Both the position numbers and the translations under genes were made by a program. The notes under the pieces are model-generated. The model ran no database searches. It saw only the letters and a list, made by a program, of their open reading frames with translations, and was not told the DNA's origin. Positions 28,008 to 37,630 of a stretch of DNA of 64,000 bases are shown here, piece after piece. Where the stretch lies: positions 36,031 to 100,030 of the forward strand of contig CAIVVT010000299.1 of the NCBI GenBank assembly GCA_903909435.1, given 5' to 3'. The stretch is from an uncultured Acidobacteriia bacterium. GTDB taxonomy: Bacteria > Acidobacteriota > Terriglobia > Bryobacterales > Bryobacteraceae. Position 1 is the first letter of the stretch; the number at the start of each line of letters is the position of its first letter.

Positions 28008-28243
28008 CTTTGAAAACCAAGGCGGGACTGCTTTCAGTATAAGAGTTTCTAGAATCGTCGCGCCGCCATACGACAGCGAAAGCCAGCTGCGGCGAGAGGC
28101 GCCTGTGCGCCCGCCAATGCGGCGGCCATGCCGAGGTGCGGGAGATGTACACCTTGCCCAGGGGGCTGGAGATGAGTTGGTGAAGGGGCGAGCACGCCTT
28201 CGAGACCTGCCTGCACTGGTATGATGCTGCGGGGGTTATTCGC

Positions 28244-29869
28244 ATGCATCTTCGTACCGCTCTTTGTTCGGCGGCCATGGCCCGTGGGATGGCACTGTTG
28301 CTCTTCGCCTCTTTCGCGATCCCGCAACTCACGGCCGGCGAAGCTCCTCGTTTGGTGAAGCAGGACGGACGGCACGCGCTGTTCGTCGATGGGCGTCCCT
28401 ACCTCATACTCGGAGGTCAGATTCACAACTCGAGCGCATGGCCCAGCGAACTCCCGCAGGTGTGGCAGTCGATGGCCGCGATGCACGCCAACACCCTGGC
28501 TGCGCCGGTCTATTGGGAGCAGTTCGAGCCACAGCCGGGCCACTTCGACTACAGCATCGTCGACCAGCTGGTGGAGGGCGCGCGGGCCCACAACCTGCAC
28601 CTGATCGTGCTGTGGTTCGGGACGTGGAAGAACGGCAACATGCACTACGTGCCGGCGTGGGTGAAGAGCGATCCCAAGCGCTTTCCGCTGCTGATTCGCG
28701 GTGACGGCGAGCCGATTGACGTGCTGTCCGCCCTGTCGCGCAACACGCTCGAGGCCGACAAGGCGGCGTTGGTGGCCCTCGCGCGCCACCTCAAGCAGAT
28801 CGACGGTGAGCAGCACACGGTTCTGCTGTTGCAGGTCGAAAACGAACCGGGCACCATGGGCAGCGTTCGGGATTGGTCGCCTGAGGCGAACCGGCTGTTT
28901 GCCGGCCCGGTCCCGGCCGATCTGCTCGCGGCGATGCACAAGCAGCCGGGCACTTGGATCCAGGTGTTCGGCGGCGATGCCGACGAGAATTTCCAGGCTT
29001 ACTACCAGGCCAGGTTCGTGAACGAGATTGCCGCGGCGGGCAAGGCAGAGTTCGCCATTCCCTATTACGTCAATGTGTGGGTCAACGAACCGCCGCCCGA
29101 GTTGCCGCAGAGGCAGTTGGATTCGCCGGGGAAGGACTACCCCAGCGGAGGCGCGGTGCAAAGACTCGTCGGCCTGTGGCGCGCGATGGCGCCAGCCATC
29201 GACATGATCGGCCCCGATATCTACTCCGACGACTCGGACTACTACAGGGCGACGATGAAGGCCTATGAGCGCCCGGATAATCCGTTGTGGATTGCAGAGA
29301 CCGGGCGCGGCGACAGCTATGCGAAGTTCTTCTTCTATGCACTCGGCGACGGGGCGATCGGCTTCTCACCCTTCGGCGTGGACCAGACGGGGTGGAACGT
29401 GCTGGGCGACCTGCCCTGGAAGGCACATGCCGACAACTTCGCGCTGATCGGGCCGATCAGCCGCGAAATTGCCCAGTTGGAATTTGAGGGCAAGTTGAAG
29501 ACCGCCGTCGAGGAGCCGGGCCATACCTCGCAGGAACTGGATTTTGGGGAATGGCAGGCCACCGTCGCCTACGGATTCCCTCAATCCGATGGGAAGCGGG
29601 CTCCGGGGACCAAGGATGCGCACGCCGTGGCGTTGGTGGCGCAACTGGGTCCGAGCGAGTTCCTCGTCACCGGCATCGACTCGAGCGTCATCTTCCATCT
29701 CCCGGGCAAGTTGCCGTGGATTCACAGCCAGATCATATCCGCCGAGCAGGGCAATTATGAGAATGGCGTATGGAAGCCGCTCCGGCTGTGGAATGGCGAC
29801 GAAACCGATCACGCCCTGAGCTTCAATGAGAAGCCGGCCGTGTTGCGGGTAAAGATGCAACGTTTTTAG
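28244..29869 (+). CDS. Secreted GH35-like beta-galactosidase with DUF5597-type C-terminus
   Basis: A 541-residue exported glycosidase with a signal peptide ending near LTAG. The N-terminal half is a TIM-barrel of the GH35/GH42-like type: YWEQFEPQPGHFDYSIVDQ, acid/base Glu in LQVENEPGTMG (about residue 204) and nucleophile Glu in WIAETGRG (about residue 350). The C-terminal part (FALIGPISREIAQLEFEGKLKTAV) resembles DUF5597. It probably removes galactose from plant or microbial polysaccharides outside the cell. GGGGG precedes the ATG by about eight bases; an internal start at residue 12 is possible. Confidence 0.88.
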   Translation: MHLRTALCSAAMARGMALLLFASFAIPQLTAGEAPRLVKQDGRHALFVDGRPYLILGGQIHNSSAWPSELPQVWQSMAAMHANTLAAPVYWEQFEPQPGHFDYSIVDQLVEGARAHNLHLIVLWFGTWKNGNMHYVPAWVKSDPKRFPLLIRGDGEPIDVLSALSRNTLEADKAALVALARHLKQIDGEQHTVLLLQVENEPGTMGSVRDWSPEANRLFAGPVPADLLAAMHKQPGTWIQVFGGDADENFQAYYQARFVNEIAAAGKAEFAIPYYVNVWVNEPPPELPQRQLDSPGKDYPSGGAVQRLVGLWRAMAPAIDMIGPDIYSDDSDYYRATMKAYERPDNPLWIAETGRGDSYAKFFFYALGDGAIGFSPFGVDQTGWNVLGDLPWKAHADNFALIGPISREIAQLEFEGKLKTAVEEPGHTSQELDFGEWQATVAYGFPQSDGKRAPGTKDAHAVALVAQLGPSEFLVTGIDSSVIFHLPGKLPWIHSQIISAEQGNYENGVWKPLRLWNGDETDHALSFNEKPAVLRVKMQRF

Positions 29870-30134
29870 ACCGTTGCTTCTGAGCTGAGGCCGCACCTCC
29901 ACGCCTAAGTCAGCCAGATGCGTGCGCGGGCTGAACGCCGCAAGCCCGGATTGCCATTCGAAGGCTCGCTAGCCGATTGAGTGGATGCGGAGCAAGGGAG
30001 TGCAATGGCATCGCCGAATATGGAGTTCCCTGATTCCTCACGTCCGTGTCCAGCCCCGGCTGGTACTTCTGCAGGGCTTCAAGTTATCCTTCGGCCAGCA
30101 CCAACCCAGGGCGGAGGCCGGTAGGCGGAGTGAA

Positions 30135-31046
30135 TTACTCGTATCCGCCGGCAACGGCGGGGCGCAGGGCGGGCTGGTCGTTGCGAGTGGCCAGGGCGAT
30201 CAACAAACCCGAGCCGATAATCAATGAGCCGCCAACCAGCATGGGCAGGCCGGGCTTCTCGTGCCATACGAGATAGGAGACCAGGGCGCCGGTGAGCAAT
30301 TGGGTGTAGTGGTACTGCGAAACGTTGCTGGCGGAGGTGTGCTTCACGGCGAAGTAGAAGCTGAGCGTGCCGGCAGCACAGAAAACACCCATCATGCCCA
30401 GTGTCAGCCAGAGGGTAGGCGTGAGCGGTCTGGGATGCAGGCTGGTGAACAACAGGCCAGCCACGGCCGTGACCAGACCCGAGCAGAAGGCAAGGCTCTC
30501 GGGCGGTTCGGTGCGCGTGAGCACGCGGGACCAGACCATGTTCACCGAAAAACAGACGACGCACACCATGCAACTGGCGAGACCGATGAGGTCGATGCGC
30601 TGGGCGTGGCTGGAGGGGGCTACCGCGATCACCACGCCGCCGAAGCCGACGAGCAGGGCCACTGCCTTCCTGGGGGTGACGCGCTCGCCCAGAAAGCCGG
30701 CCGAAAGCAGCGAGATGAGTATCGGCGAGGTGAAGATCAGGATGTAGAACGTGGTGAGCGAGAGATGTCGCAGGGCGATGACGACGCTGATGTTGCAGGT
30801 CATGTCCAGCAGGGCGCGCAGCGCCTGGCGGACCACCGAGCGCGGGCGCAGATTGCCGAAGTTGCGGCGGACTGCGGCTTGCAGGATCAGCGTGAGCGCC
30901 ATGAAGCAGCCCATAAAGGCGACGATCTCTTGCGGCGGCGGGCCGGATTGCCCCATCCACTTGATGCAACTATCGCCAAGCACCCAGCAGGTGAAACCGA
31001 AGATCGCAAAGAGGATGGCAGTCAGGTCGGAGACGGGGGCCTTCAT
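30135..31046 (-). CDS. EamA/DMT family transporter
   Basis: A 303-residue inner-membrane protein with ten predicted helices in two EamA repeats (residues 10-140 and 155-290). Characteristic text includes LRALLDMTCNISVVIALRHLS and LSFYFAVKHTSASNVSQYHYTQ. Substrate specificity cannot be inferred; relatives export amino acids or nucleotide-related metabolites. Start taken at MKAPVSDLTAIL; the frame is open further upstream but the extra residues are not membrane-like. Confidence 0.9.
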   Translation of the reverse strand: MKAPVSDLTAILFAIFGFTCWVLGDSCIKWMGQSGPPPQEIVAFMGCFMALTLILQAAVRRNFGNLRPRSVVRQALRALLDMTCNISVVIALRHLSLTTFYILIFTSPILISLLSAGFLGERVTPRKAVALLVGFGGVVIAVAPSSHAQRIDLIGLASCMVCVVCFSVNMVWSRVLTRTEPPESLAFCSGLVTAVAGLLFTSLHPRPLTPTLWLTLGMMGVFCAAGTLSFYFAVKHTSASNVSQYHYTQLLTGALVSYLVWHEKPGLPMLVGGSLIIGSGLLIALATRNDQPALRPAVAGGYE

Positions 31047-31356
31047 CGTAGCCCGTCGCGTCGAGAGGCGCGAGATCGGGAGAAAATCCAAGCAAACATG
31101 TGTGGTTTTAGGGTACCGGATAACACGCCACTCTGAAAACACGGCGGCCGTCGGAGTGGTTGAAAAATGGAATCCCCGTCACCCCCTGATGCGCCAGTGG
31201 ATAGTAGGAAACTGGGAGGAAACGCTGACGTTTTGCCGCTTGCGGTGCGGGCCTGCAGTGCCTGCCCAACCTCTCACTTGTGGAAGCGAGTACTCCCCGG
31301 GGCATGACAATCTCCCAGCCGGCTCGAGTCACACAGGCATCGTCCGGAACCGGGTC
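31047..31356. other. Intergenic stretch, nothing recognised
   Basis: About 310 bases upstream of the DMT transporter gene and downstream of the small secreted-peptide gene. I find no coding frame, repeat or structured RNA that I can support. Confidence 0.5.
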
Positions 31357-31563
31357 TCACTGCTGGCGACCGTGCTTCGGTGCCTTCCTGCGCTTGTGCG
31401 GCTGGGGCCTGGAGGGCTTGCGGTGTCTCTTGACGTGGTTGGCGACTTGATTGACGCCCGCATCAGCGCGCGTCGTGGATGCCGCCTGGGCCGTCCCGCT
31501 GCCCGCACTCCCACACAGCATCAACACGCCAATCAACAGGCCGCAGCCACGGATTCTCAGCAT
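31357..31563 (-). CDS. Small secreted basic peptide
   Basis: A 68-residue product with a good signal peptide (MLRIRGCGLLIGVLMLCGSAG to a likely cut after AQA, residue 27). The mature 41 residues end in a strongly basic tail rich in His, Lys, Arg and Pro (HVKRHRKPSRPQPHKRRKAPKHG). No family is known to me. The tail could bind nucleic acid, polyanions or metal. The ribosome binding site is weak, so reality rests on the signal peptide. Confidence 0.45.
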   Translation of the reverse strand: MLRIRGCGLLIGVLMLCGSAGSGTAQAASTTRADAGVNQVANHVKRHRKPSRPQPHKRRKAPKHGRQQ

Positions 31564-31679
31564 CGTGGTATCCAGTCTGCGGGATCAGCAGCTTGGAAGC
31601 AAGCACCCGCGTGCGACCCGATAGTCCCGCCGCAGCGCGCCGTACCAGGGCATTTCACTCCGCGGCGGAGTCGTCTAAA

Positions 31680-32024
31680 ATGGGTGCCTCTATGCCGGAA
31701 TTACGCCGACTCACCGATCTGCGTGGCGTTGGGCCGTCCATCGCCGCCGACCTGCAACAACTCGGTATTCACACAGTCGAGCAACTCGCTTCCAGCGACG
31801 GCCGGAATCTGTACGACCGGCTCTGCGCCCTCACCGGCGTGCGCCAGGACCCGTGTGTCGAAGATACCTTCGTCTGCGCGGTCGCCCAGGCACGCGATGC
31901 CGGCCTGCCAGTTGAACAGCGCAACTGGTGGTATTGGTCGCGCATCCGGAAGCGCGGCGCCCTCCAAGTTGAGAAGAAATCGACCGCAAATAAGGAGAAA
32001 TCGCTGCGGCAAGCGGTCGGTTAA
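31680..32024 (+). CDS. Cdd1-type helix-hairpin-helix protein
   Basis: A 114-residue protein. Residues 5-40 form a helix-hairpin-helix, LRRLTDLRGVGPSIAADLQQLGIHTVEQLA, followed by the Cdd1 (PF11731, pathogenicity locus) pattern LYDRLCALTGVRQDPCVEDTFVCAVAQARD with two Cys, then WYWSRIRKRG and a basic tail. HhH domains bind DNA backbone non-specifically; the family's role is unknown. GGAG lies nine bases before ATG 31680; a second in-frame ATG is at 31692. A CTCCGC-G-GCGGAG hairpin (31658-31670) overlaps the leader. Confidence 0.8.
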   Translation: MGASMPELRRLTDLRGVGPSIAADLQQLGIHTVEQLASSDGRNLYDRLCALTGVRQDPCVEDTFVCAVAQARDAGLPVEQRNWWYWSRIRKRGALQVEKKSTANKEKSLRQAVG

Positions 32025-32060
32025 CCGGAGGCGGTCGATGCCCCACGCGGCGCCGTCCAC

Positions 32061-32080
32061 GGCAGGGAGCGGTCAAGCCC
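32061..32080. repeat. Partial relative of the family A palindrome
   Basis: GGCAGGGAGCGGTCAAGCCC resembles the inner part of the left arm at 37631-37664 (three differences over the shared AGAGAGCGGTCAAG region). It has no partner arm here. It may be a degenerate copy or chance. Confidence 0.3.
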
Positions 32081-32155
32081 GCTAACGCGCTTAGTGTCTT
32101 CGCGGTGGCCGGCTCGCCAGGCGTGTTCTCGAGGCGTCTGCGAATACCCGCTCCC

Positions 32156-33484
32156 CTACGCCCTGCCACCCAGCGACTCTTCCAGCACCGCCGCGATCCG
32201 GTCGGGATCATTAGGCACCACCTGCGGCGCATTGCCGTAGGTCGAGGCGATCGCGGCGCCGGAGGGCGTCTTCAACTGGCCGGTGTGATAGCGATAGATG
32301 TAGTCGGGGTCCTTCAGGACGTGGCCGGTCAATACGGCGACGACATCCTGGCCGGGCTGGATCGTGCCGGCCGCCACCAGCTTCTTCAGCCCGGCCAGGG
32401 TCGCGGCGGAAGCCGGTTCGCAACCGATGCCGCAGCGGCCGATGATGGCCTTGGCATCGGCAATCTCCTGCTCGGTGACTCGCTCCACCGTCCCGCCGGA
32501 GTTCTCGATTTCAAACAGCGCCTTGGGCCAGGACACGGGGTCACCGATCCGGATCGCAGTCGCCAGAGTCTCGGGATTGGTGACCGGCCGGAACTCGCCG
32601 CGCTCTTTCGAGTGGAAATAGTCGTGCAGCGGGGCGGAACCGTCCGCCTGTACGACGGCCAGCTTCGGTAGACGGTCGATGCAGCCCAGGGCGAGCAACT
32701 CCCGCAGTCCCTTGCCGAACGCCGAGACGTTGCCGAGATTGCCGCCCGGGACGACCACCCAATCCGGCACGTGCCAGTCGCGCTGGTCGAGCATTTCCAC
32801 CATGATCGTCTTCTGCCCTTCCAGCCGGAACGGGTTCATGGAATTCAGCAGATAGATCCCGGTGCGCTCCGCCAACACGCGCACCAGTGCCAGAATCTGG
32901 TCGAAGTTCGCCTCCACCTGCAGCGTCAAAGCGCCGTATTCCAGCGCCTGCGCCAGTTTGCCAAAGCTGATGTTGCCGTGCGGCAGGAAGATGATCGGGG
33001 TCATCCCGGCGACGGCGGCATAGGCGGCCATCGAGGCCGACGTGTTGCCCGTCGAAACACAGGCCACGCGTCCCATCTTGAGGTGCAGCCCCTGACTGGC
33101 GCCGCAGGTCATCCCGTTGTCTTTGAACGAGCCCGTCGGATTGTAGCCCTGGTGCTTGAAGACCAGCGACTGCATGCCGGCATAGTGCGCTGCCTGCGGA
33201 GCCGGCAGCAGCGGCGTATTGCCCTCGCGCAGAGTCGCGACGCAATCCCGCTCAAAGTCGAGAAATGGCAGCAGTTCCCGGTAGCGCCACACGCCCGACT
33301 GATCGAGCGCCAGGTTCGACATCCGGCGCTCCCGCCACAGCCGCTTCACGCTGGGAGGGTCCAGGCTCAGACCCGGATAGCTGGCCTCCAGCAGTCCACC
33401 GCAGCGGGGACAAGTGTATAAAACATCGTCGATCGAATACGTCGCGCCACAGGCGCCTTGGATGCATTTGAGTTGTGCTTGCAC
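32156..33484 (-). CDS. thrC: Threonine synthase
   Basis: A 442-residue PLP enzyme that converts O-phosphohomoserine to threonine. An N-terminal zinc ribbon uses C7, C12, C25 and C28 (CIQGACGATY, TCPRCGG). The PLP lysine is K121 in NPTGSFKDNGM, and the phosphate-binding loop is GGNLGN. The zinc-ribbon form is common in Acidobacteriota and Deltaproteobacteria. It is divergent from a zinc dehydrogenase gene with only 62 bases between starts. Confidence 0.95.
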   Translation of the reverse strand: MQAQLKCIQGACGATYSIDDVLYTCPRCGGLLEASYPGLSLDPPSVKRLWRERRMSNLALDQSGVWRYRELLPFLDFERDCVATLREGNTPLLPAPQAAHYAGMQSLVFKHQGYNPTGSFKDNGMTCGASQGLHLKMGRVACVSTGNTSASMAAYAAVAGMTPIIFLPHGNISFGKLAQALEYGALTLQVEANFDQILALVRVLAERTGIYLLNSMNPFRLEGQKTIMVEMLDQRDWHVPDWVVVPGGNLGNVSAFGKGLRELLALGCIDRLPKLAVVQADGSAPLHDYFHSKERGEFRPVTNPETLATAIRIGDPVSWPKALFEIENSGGTVERVTEQEIADAKAIIGRCGIGCEPASAATLAGLKKLVAAGTIQPGQDVVAVLTGHVLKDPDYIYRYHTGQLKTPSGAAIASTYGNAPQVVPNDPDRIAAVLEESLGGRA

Positions 33485-33546
33485 GAAACTGTAATTCTAT
33501 CAATAGGCTCCCGGGACACCGCCCGTCCGGACGCCTTGGAGCGCAT

Positions 33547-34503
33547 ATGATCTCTGTCCATATCGAGAATAGGGCCGTTCGACTCCGCCGTGCCGCCGTA
33601 CCAAAGCCGAAACCGGGTGCGGCGCTGATCCGCCTGCGAGTCGGCGGGATCTGCAACACGGATATAGAACTTCTGCGCGGCTACTACGGCTTTCTCGGGA
33701 GGCCGGGCCACGAGTTCGTGGGCGAGGTGGTCGGACCCGCCGGTTCCGCCTGGCTGGGCAAGCGCGTGGTCGGCGAGATCAATCTGCCCTGCGGCAAGTG
33801 CGAATGGTGCTCGCGCGGCCTGGGCCGTCATTGCCCGGCCCGCACGGTGCTGGGCATCGTCCGGCATCCCGGGGCATTCGCGCAGTTTCTCACGCTGCCC
33901 GAAGCGAACCTGCACGCAGTGCCGCGGAACGTGCCCGACGAGCACGCGGTCTTCACCGAGCCGATTGCCGCTGCCTGCGAGATTCTCGATCAGACTCGGA
34001 TCGGCAAGGGTTCTGAGGTCGCCGTTCTGGGCGACGGGAAGTTGGGGTTGCTGGTCGCCCAGGTGCTCGCCTGCCGCGGCGCGCAGGTACATCTGTTTGG
34101 CCACCACGCGGAGAAGCTGCGCATCGCCGCACGGGCCGGCTGCGAGACGAGTTCCAGCGGTAAACTGCCGGTGAATCGCTTCGATTTCACGGTGGAAGCG
34201 ACCGGTTCCGCCGGTGGATTGACCGCCGCCATCGCCATGACCCGTCCACGCGGCGCCGTCGTTATGAAGACCACCGTGCACGAGGCCGTTGCGCTGAACA
34301 CGGCTCCAGCCGTGGTCAACGAGATCACGCTGATCGGGTCGCGCTGCGGCCGCTTCGAGCCTGCCCTGCGGCTGTTGAAATCCAAACGCTTGTTGCTCGA
34401 TGAAATGATCTCGGCCGAGTACGCGCTGGAGCAGGCGCCGGATGCGTTTGCCAAGGCGCAGGCAAAGGGCGCGTTGAAAGTGCTAATTCGTCCCGGCGCT
34501 TGA
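33547..34503 (+). CDS. Zinc-binding MDR dehydrogenase
   Basis: A 318-residue medium-chain dehydrogenase. Catalytic-zinc features GGICNTDIELLRGY and GHEFVGEV and structural-zinc cysteines NLPCGKCEWCSRGLGRHC are present; the cofactor loop is VLGDGKLGLLVAQVLACRG. It is shorter than classical alcohol dehydrogenases and matches the uncharacterised MDR/threonine-dehydrogenase-like group found in acidobacteria. The start at ATG 33547 follows a GGAG; the frame is open upstream. The substrate is unknown. Confidence 0.88.
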   Translation: MISVHIENRAVRLRRAAVPKPKPGAALIRLRVGGICNTDIELLRGYYGFLGRPGHEFVGEVVGPAGSAWLGKRVVGEINLPCGKCEWCSRGLGRHCPARTVLGIVRHPGAFAQFLTLPEANLHAVPRNVPDEHAVFTEPIAAACEILDQTRIGKGSEVAVLGDGKLGLLVAQVLACRGAQVHLFGHHAEKLRIAARAGCETSSSGKLPVNRFDFTVEATGSAGGLTAAIAMTRPRGAVVMKTTVHEAVALNTAPAVVNEITLIGSRCGRFEPALRLLKSKRLLLDEMISAEYALEQAPDAFAKAQAKGALKVLIRPGA

Positions 34504-35205
34504 GTCGACTGCGGCGACCGTTGTTGGCGCACTCGCGGCGGGCTTGACTGCGGACTCCCGTACGTTCTTCCAGTACAGCCCGATCACCTTCTCCACGTAG
34601 CCCTGGGTCTCCCGGTACGGCGGGACGCCGCCGTAGCGCGCCACCGCGCCCTCGCCCGCGTTATACGCCGCCAGAGCGCGGCGAACGCCGTGTTCGTCGC
34701 CCTCGTAGCGCAGCAGCAACTCGCGCAGCAGGCGCGTTCCGGCATCGATATTCTGGACAGGAATGGTCGGGTCCGCGTCCAGCTTTCGCGCCGTCTCGGG
34801 CATCAACTGCATCACGCCGATGGCACCCTTGGGGGAGACGGCGGACACACGGTAGGCCGACTCGGCTTGCGCCACGCCGTGGACGAGTTCGGGAGGCAGG
34901 CCGTAGCGCAGGGCGGCGTCGGTCACCAGTTCTCGGACGGACTTCTCAACCGGCGGCGGGACGGGCAGCGAAGCAGGGACGACTACCGGAGGCGGGTCCT
35001 CGACGTGCTCGACCGAGGACAATCGCGCGGCCGCGATCTCGATCCGGCCCCCGCCCGGCGTGTGCAGCACCACTCGATCGCCATCGCGCTCGATCCGCTG
35101 GGCCTGCAGGCGCATGCCGTTGTCGAGCACCGCGATTTCCGAGGCGTGCGCAGACAGTGCGAGCGTCCAACACAGGAGCAGGGCAAAGTGAGGAGCAAAT
35201 CGCAT
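34483..35205 (-). CDS. Secreted lytic transglycosylase (SLT domain)
   Basis: A 240-residue protein with a signal peptide (cut after SAHA, residue 21), a short N-terminal beta domain (EIAVLDNGMRLQAQRIERDG, DUF4124-like position) and a C-terminal SLT/GH23 domain from about residue 95: catalytic Glu in GVAQAESAYRVSAVSPKGAIGVMQLMPETA, and YNAGEGAVARYGGVPPYRETQGYV. It cleaves the glycan strands of peptidoglycan. Its 3' end overlaps the 3' end of the convergent dehydrogenase gene by 21 bases. Confidence 0.93.
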   Translation of the reverse strand: MRFAPHFALLLCWTLALSAHASEIAVLDNGMRLQAQRIERDGDRVVLHTPGGGRIEIAAARLSSVEHVEDPPPVVVPASLPVPPPVEKSVRELVTDAALRYGLPPELVHGVAQAESAYRVSAVSPKGAIGVMQLMPETARKLDADPTIPVQNIDAGTRLLRELLLRYEGDEHGVRRALAAYNAGEGAVARYGGVPPYRETQGYVEKVIGLYWKNVRESAVKPAASAPTTVAAVDSSAGTN

Positions 35206-35252
35206 CAGCTATAAGGGTCAGACGCCGTGGCGCGCCGTCGCGTGCAGGGTAT

Positions 35253-37442
35253 CTACTTCGGGTCTGGCCCGAGCAGCATGTAGAACCCGGTCGGAGCCCC
35301 CTCCGGATTGCCCTTGACGCTGCCGTCGGTCACCGGGAAACTCGTCGCCGTGGTGTACCCGCCGACCAGGATCTTGCCCGCCGTATCGCGCACAAGACAG
35401 GTCACCCAATTCTGGCCGAGCCCGCCGAAGGTCGTGGAGAACACCACCCCCGCATTGCCGCTCAGAGTGGGATCGAAGGTCACCAGGAAGGCGGGCATCA
35501 CGCCCGTCGTCGTGGAAATGGGAAGCGGCGAAACGGAAGGGAGGTCCAGGCTGTTGGTGTAACCGCCGATCATGGGGCGGCCCTTGGCATCGAGCACGAT
35601 CGCGCTGGCGATCGTGAAAGTGTAGGGTCCGAACGAGGGGACGGAACCGTTGTACAAAGTGGAGTAGGTCAGCTCTTCGGCGCCGCTCTTGGTGAGGTCC
35701 AGATGCGACAGCCAGGCGTCGGCCAGGCCCGTGAAGGCGGGCTGGTAGGCGTTCTGCGAAACGGGGAAATTGTCCGACATCGTATAGCCCGTCAGCCACA
35801 CGCCGCCTTTGCCGTCCAGGACGAAGTTCGTCGCCGCATCCAGACCGTCGCCTCCGATGTAGGTGGTGTACACGAGTTGCGAGGCCGGGCTCTGCGAGGG
35901 GTCGAGTACCGCGAACATGCCGTCCATCGGTCCGCGCAGAAATGAGCCGAGCGCGTTTCCGGTCGCGGGCAGATTGGCGGATGTCGTGTAGCCGCTGAAG
36001 TAAATCAGCCCCTTGGCATCCACTGTGAGTGCGGTTGGGATATCCGTCAGGTTGCCGCCGTAGAACGAGGAGTACAGCAGCGTGTCGGTCGTGGTCGTAC
36101 CGGCCGGATTCGCGATCAGGACGAAAGTGTCGATACCGCCCGCGTTGGTCGTTTGGTAGCCGGGGTTGATGCCGGTGTCGGGCAGCGTAGCGGAATCCGT
36201 CGAACCGACCACCACGATGTTACCGTTGGGATCGAATGCCACCGCCGCGCCGCGGTCAAAGGTGGAAGCGCCAAAAAAGGAAGAGAAAATCATCGCGGCC
36301 GTGCCGCCCTGAAGCGGATCGAACTCGATCACGAAAGCGTCGGCATTGCCGCCGATGGTGAGTTGGAACGCGTTCGTGGTCGTCGGAAACGCGGTCGAGT
36401 AAGTCGTGCCCGTGATCGCGATCAGGCCTGCGGGCGAGATCGCGATCCCTCCGGGGTAATCGTTGCTCGCGCCGCCGATGTAGCTGAAATAGGTCAGGGC
36501 CGGCGTGCCGTCCCCGTTCACCCGGATCTGCGCCAGGAAGATGTCGTTGTAGCCCGCACGCTTGGCCAGGTAGGCGGTCGTCCCGCTGACCTGAGGGATC
36601 GTCGATCCCGTGGTGCCGGCAATCCAGTAACTGCCGTCCTTGCCAACCGCGACGGCGTTCACCTGATCGTTGGTTTGGCCACCGAAGAAACCCGAAAAGC
36701 CGAGCACGGGATCAATCACCAACTCGGTTGCCGGATCATAAGCGCCGATTTCGAAGCCGACCGAACCGTCGCCCACCAGGCGGAAACGCGACGCGACTTC
36801 GACGCGCTGCCCATTCCGCTCCTGCCACGCCACCGGCTTTTCCTGGCGGACCGAAGCCACGCCATCGCTGATCTCAAGATCGCCGCCGGCCTGGACACGG
36901 ACCTGCCAGCCTTTGCCGAAGTGCATCCGGATCTTTCGGGAATCGGCTCCCGGCGCGACGATAAAGTCATATTCCAGGCGTTTCTGGCGGCCGTAAACCA
37001 GCAGATCCACGCCTTTCCAGACGGAGGCCGCTTTCACACTCGAGAATTGAGGCACATCGCCGCGCCACTGGCTGCGCTCGGAGCCGACGAAGTAGCTCGT
37101 CTTGCCCGGCAAACGGCTTTCGCCATTCCACCGCAAGCGATTGGCGCCCGGCAGCGAAACCGGCAGCACGCGTGCAGCTTTGTCGCTCCCTGCCAGCACG
37201 TTCATGTTCATTCCATGGGGCGTCAGATCGACTTCGCCCGCGTGGCCGCGAGAAATGTAGGCACCGCGCGACGTCGGCTCAAACCATGCGGGAATAGCTG
37301 AAAAAGCCTTCTCAGCCTGTGCTTTCTGATCGCTGTTACTGCTTCCGGAGGTAGGCAATGCCGCTCCCGAGAGGCAGGTTCCGGCGCAAAAAAAGGCCGG
37401 CAGCACGATTCCCATGATTGCGAAGTTATGTTTTGAGAGCAT
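35253..37442 (-). CDS. Secreted SBBP-repeat beta-propeller protein
   Basis: A 729-residue exported protein. A signal peptide (MLSKHNFAIMGIVLPAFFCAG) precedes a 230-residue domain common in SBBP proteins (WFEPTSRGAYISRGHAGEVDL, KGVDLLVYGRQKRLEYDFIVAPGAD). From about residue 240 come at least six beta-propeller (SBBP) repeats, each with a pattern like FFGGQTNDQVNAVAVGKDG then IAGTT..., and YIGG...D later. Start at 37442 chosen because the signal peptide begins there; 37478 is an alternative. It is an extracellular structural or binding protein of unknown ligand, of a type numerous in Solibacter-like genomes. Confidence 0.85.
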   Translation of the reverse strand: MLSKHNFAIMGIVLPAFFCAGTCLSGAALPTSGSSNSDQKAQAEKAFSAIPAWFEPTSRGAYISRGHAGEVDLTPHGMNMNVLAGSDKAARVLPVSLPGANRLRWNGESRLPGKTSYFVGSERSQWRGDVPQFSSVKAASVWKGVDLLVYGRQKRLEYDFIVAPGADSRKIRMHFGKGWQVRVQAGGDLEISDGVASVRQEKPVAWQERNGQRVEVASRFRLVGDGSVGFEIGAYDPATELVIDPVLGFSGFFGGQTNDQVNAVAVGKDGSYWIAGTTGSTIPQVSGTTAYLAKRAGYNDIFLAQIRVNGDGTPALTYFSYIGGASNDYPGGIAISPAGLIAITGTTYSTAFPTTTNAFQLTIGGNADAFVIEFDPLQGGTAAMIFSSFFGASTFDRGAAVAFDPNGNIVVVGSTDSATLPDTGINPGYQTTNAGGIDTFVLIANPAGTTTTDTLLYSSFYGGNLTDIPTALTVDAKGLIYFSGYTTSANLPATGNALGSFLRGPMDGMFAVLDPSQSPASQLVYTTYIGGDGLDAATNFVLDGKGGVWLTGYTMSDNFPVSQNAYQPAFTGLADAWLSHLDLTKSGAEELTYSTLYNGSVPSFGPYTFTIASAIVLDAKGRPMIGGYTNSLDLPSVSPLPISTTTGVMPAFLVTFDPTLSGNAGVVFSTTFGGLGQNWVTCLVRDTAGKILVGGYTTATSFPVTDGSVKGNPEGAPTGFYMLLGPDPK

Positions 37443-37630
37443 CAGGTTACAGTCCGGGCACAGGCCCGAATCATCCATTATACGTGCGCGAGTGGCCCCG
37501 CGTTTCCTGCTTAACCGGAATGAACCCAACCCGCTGCAAAACCAGCTCTTTAGCGGCAAGCGGGTGGCGAGCGAGCCCGTCCCGGGTTCCCCCCAGCACA
37601 TCCCGGCAAAACAGCACAGATCCGCGAAAT

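Noticed and set aside
28049..29161. Antisense frame opposite the GH35-like gene
   Set aside because: No domain or signal peptide, and composition typical of shadow frames.
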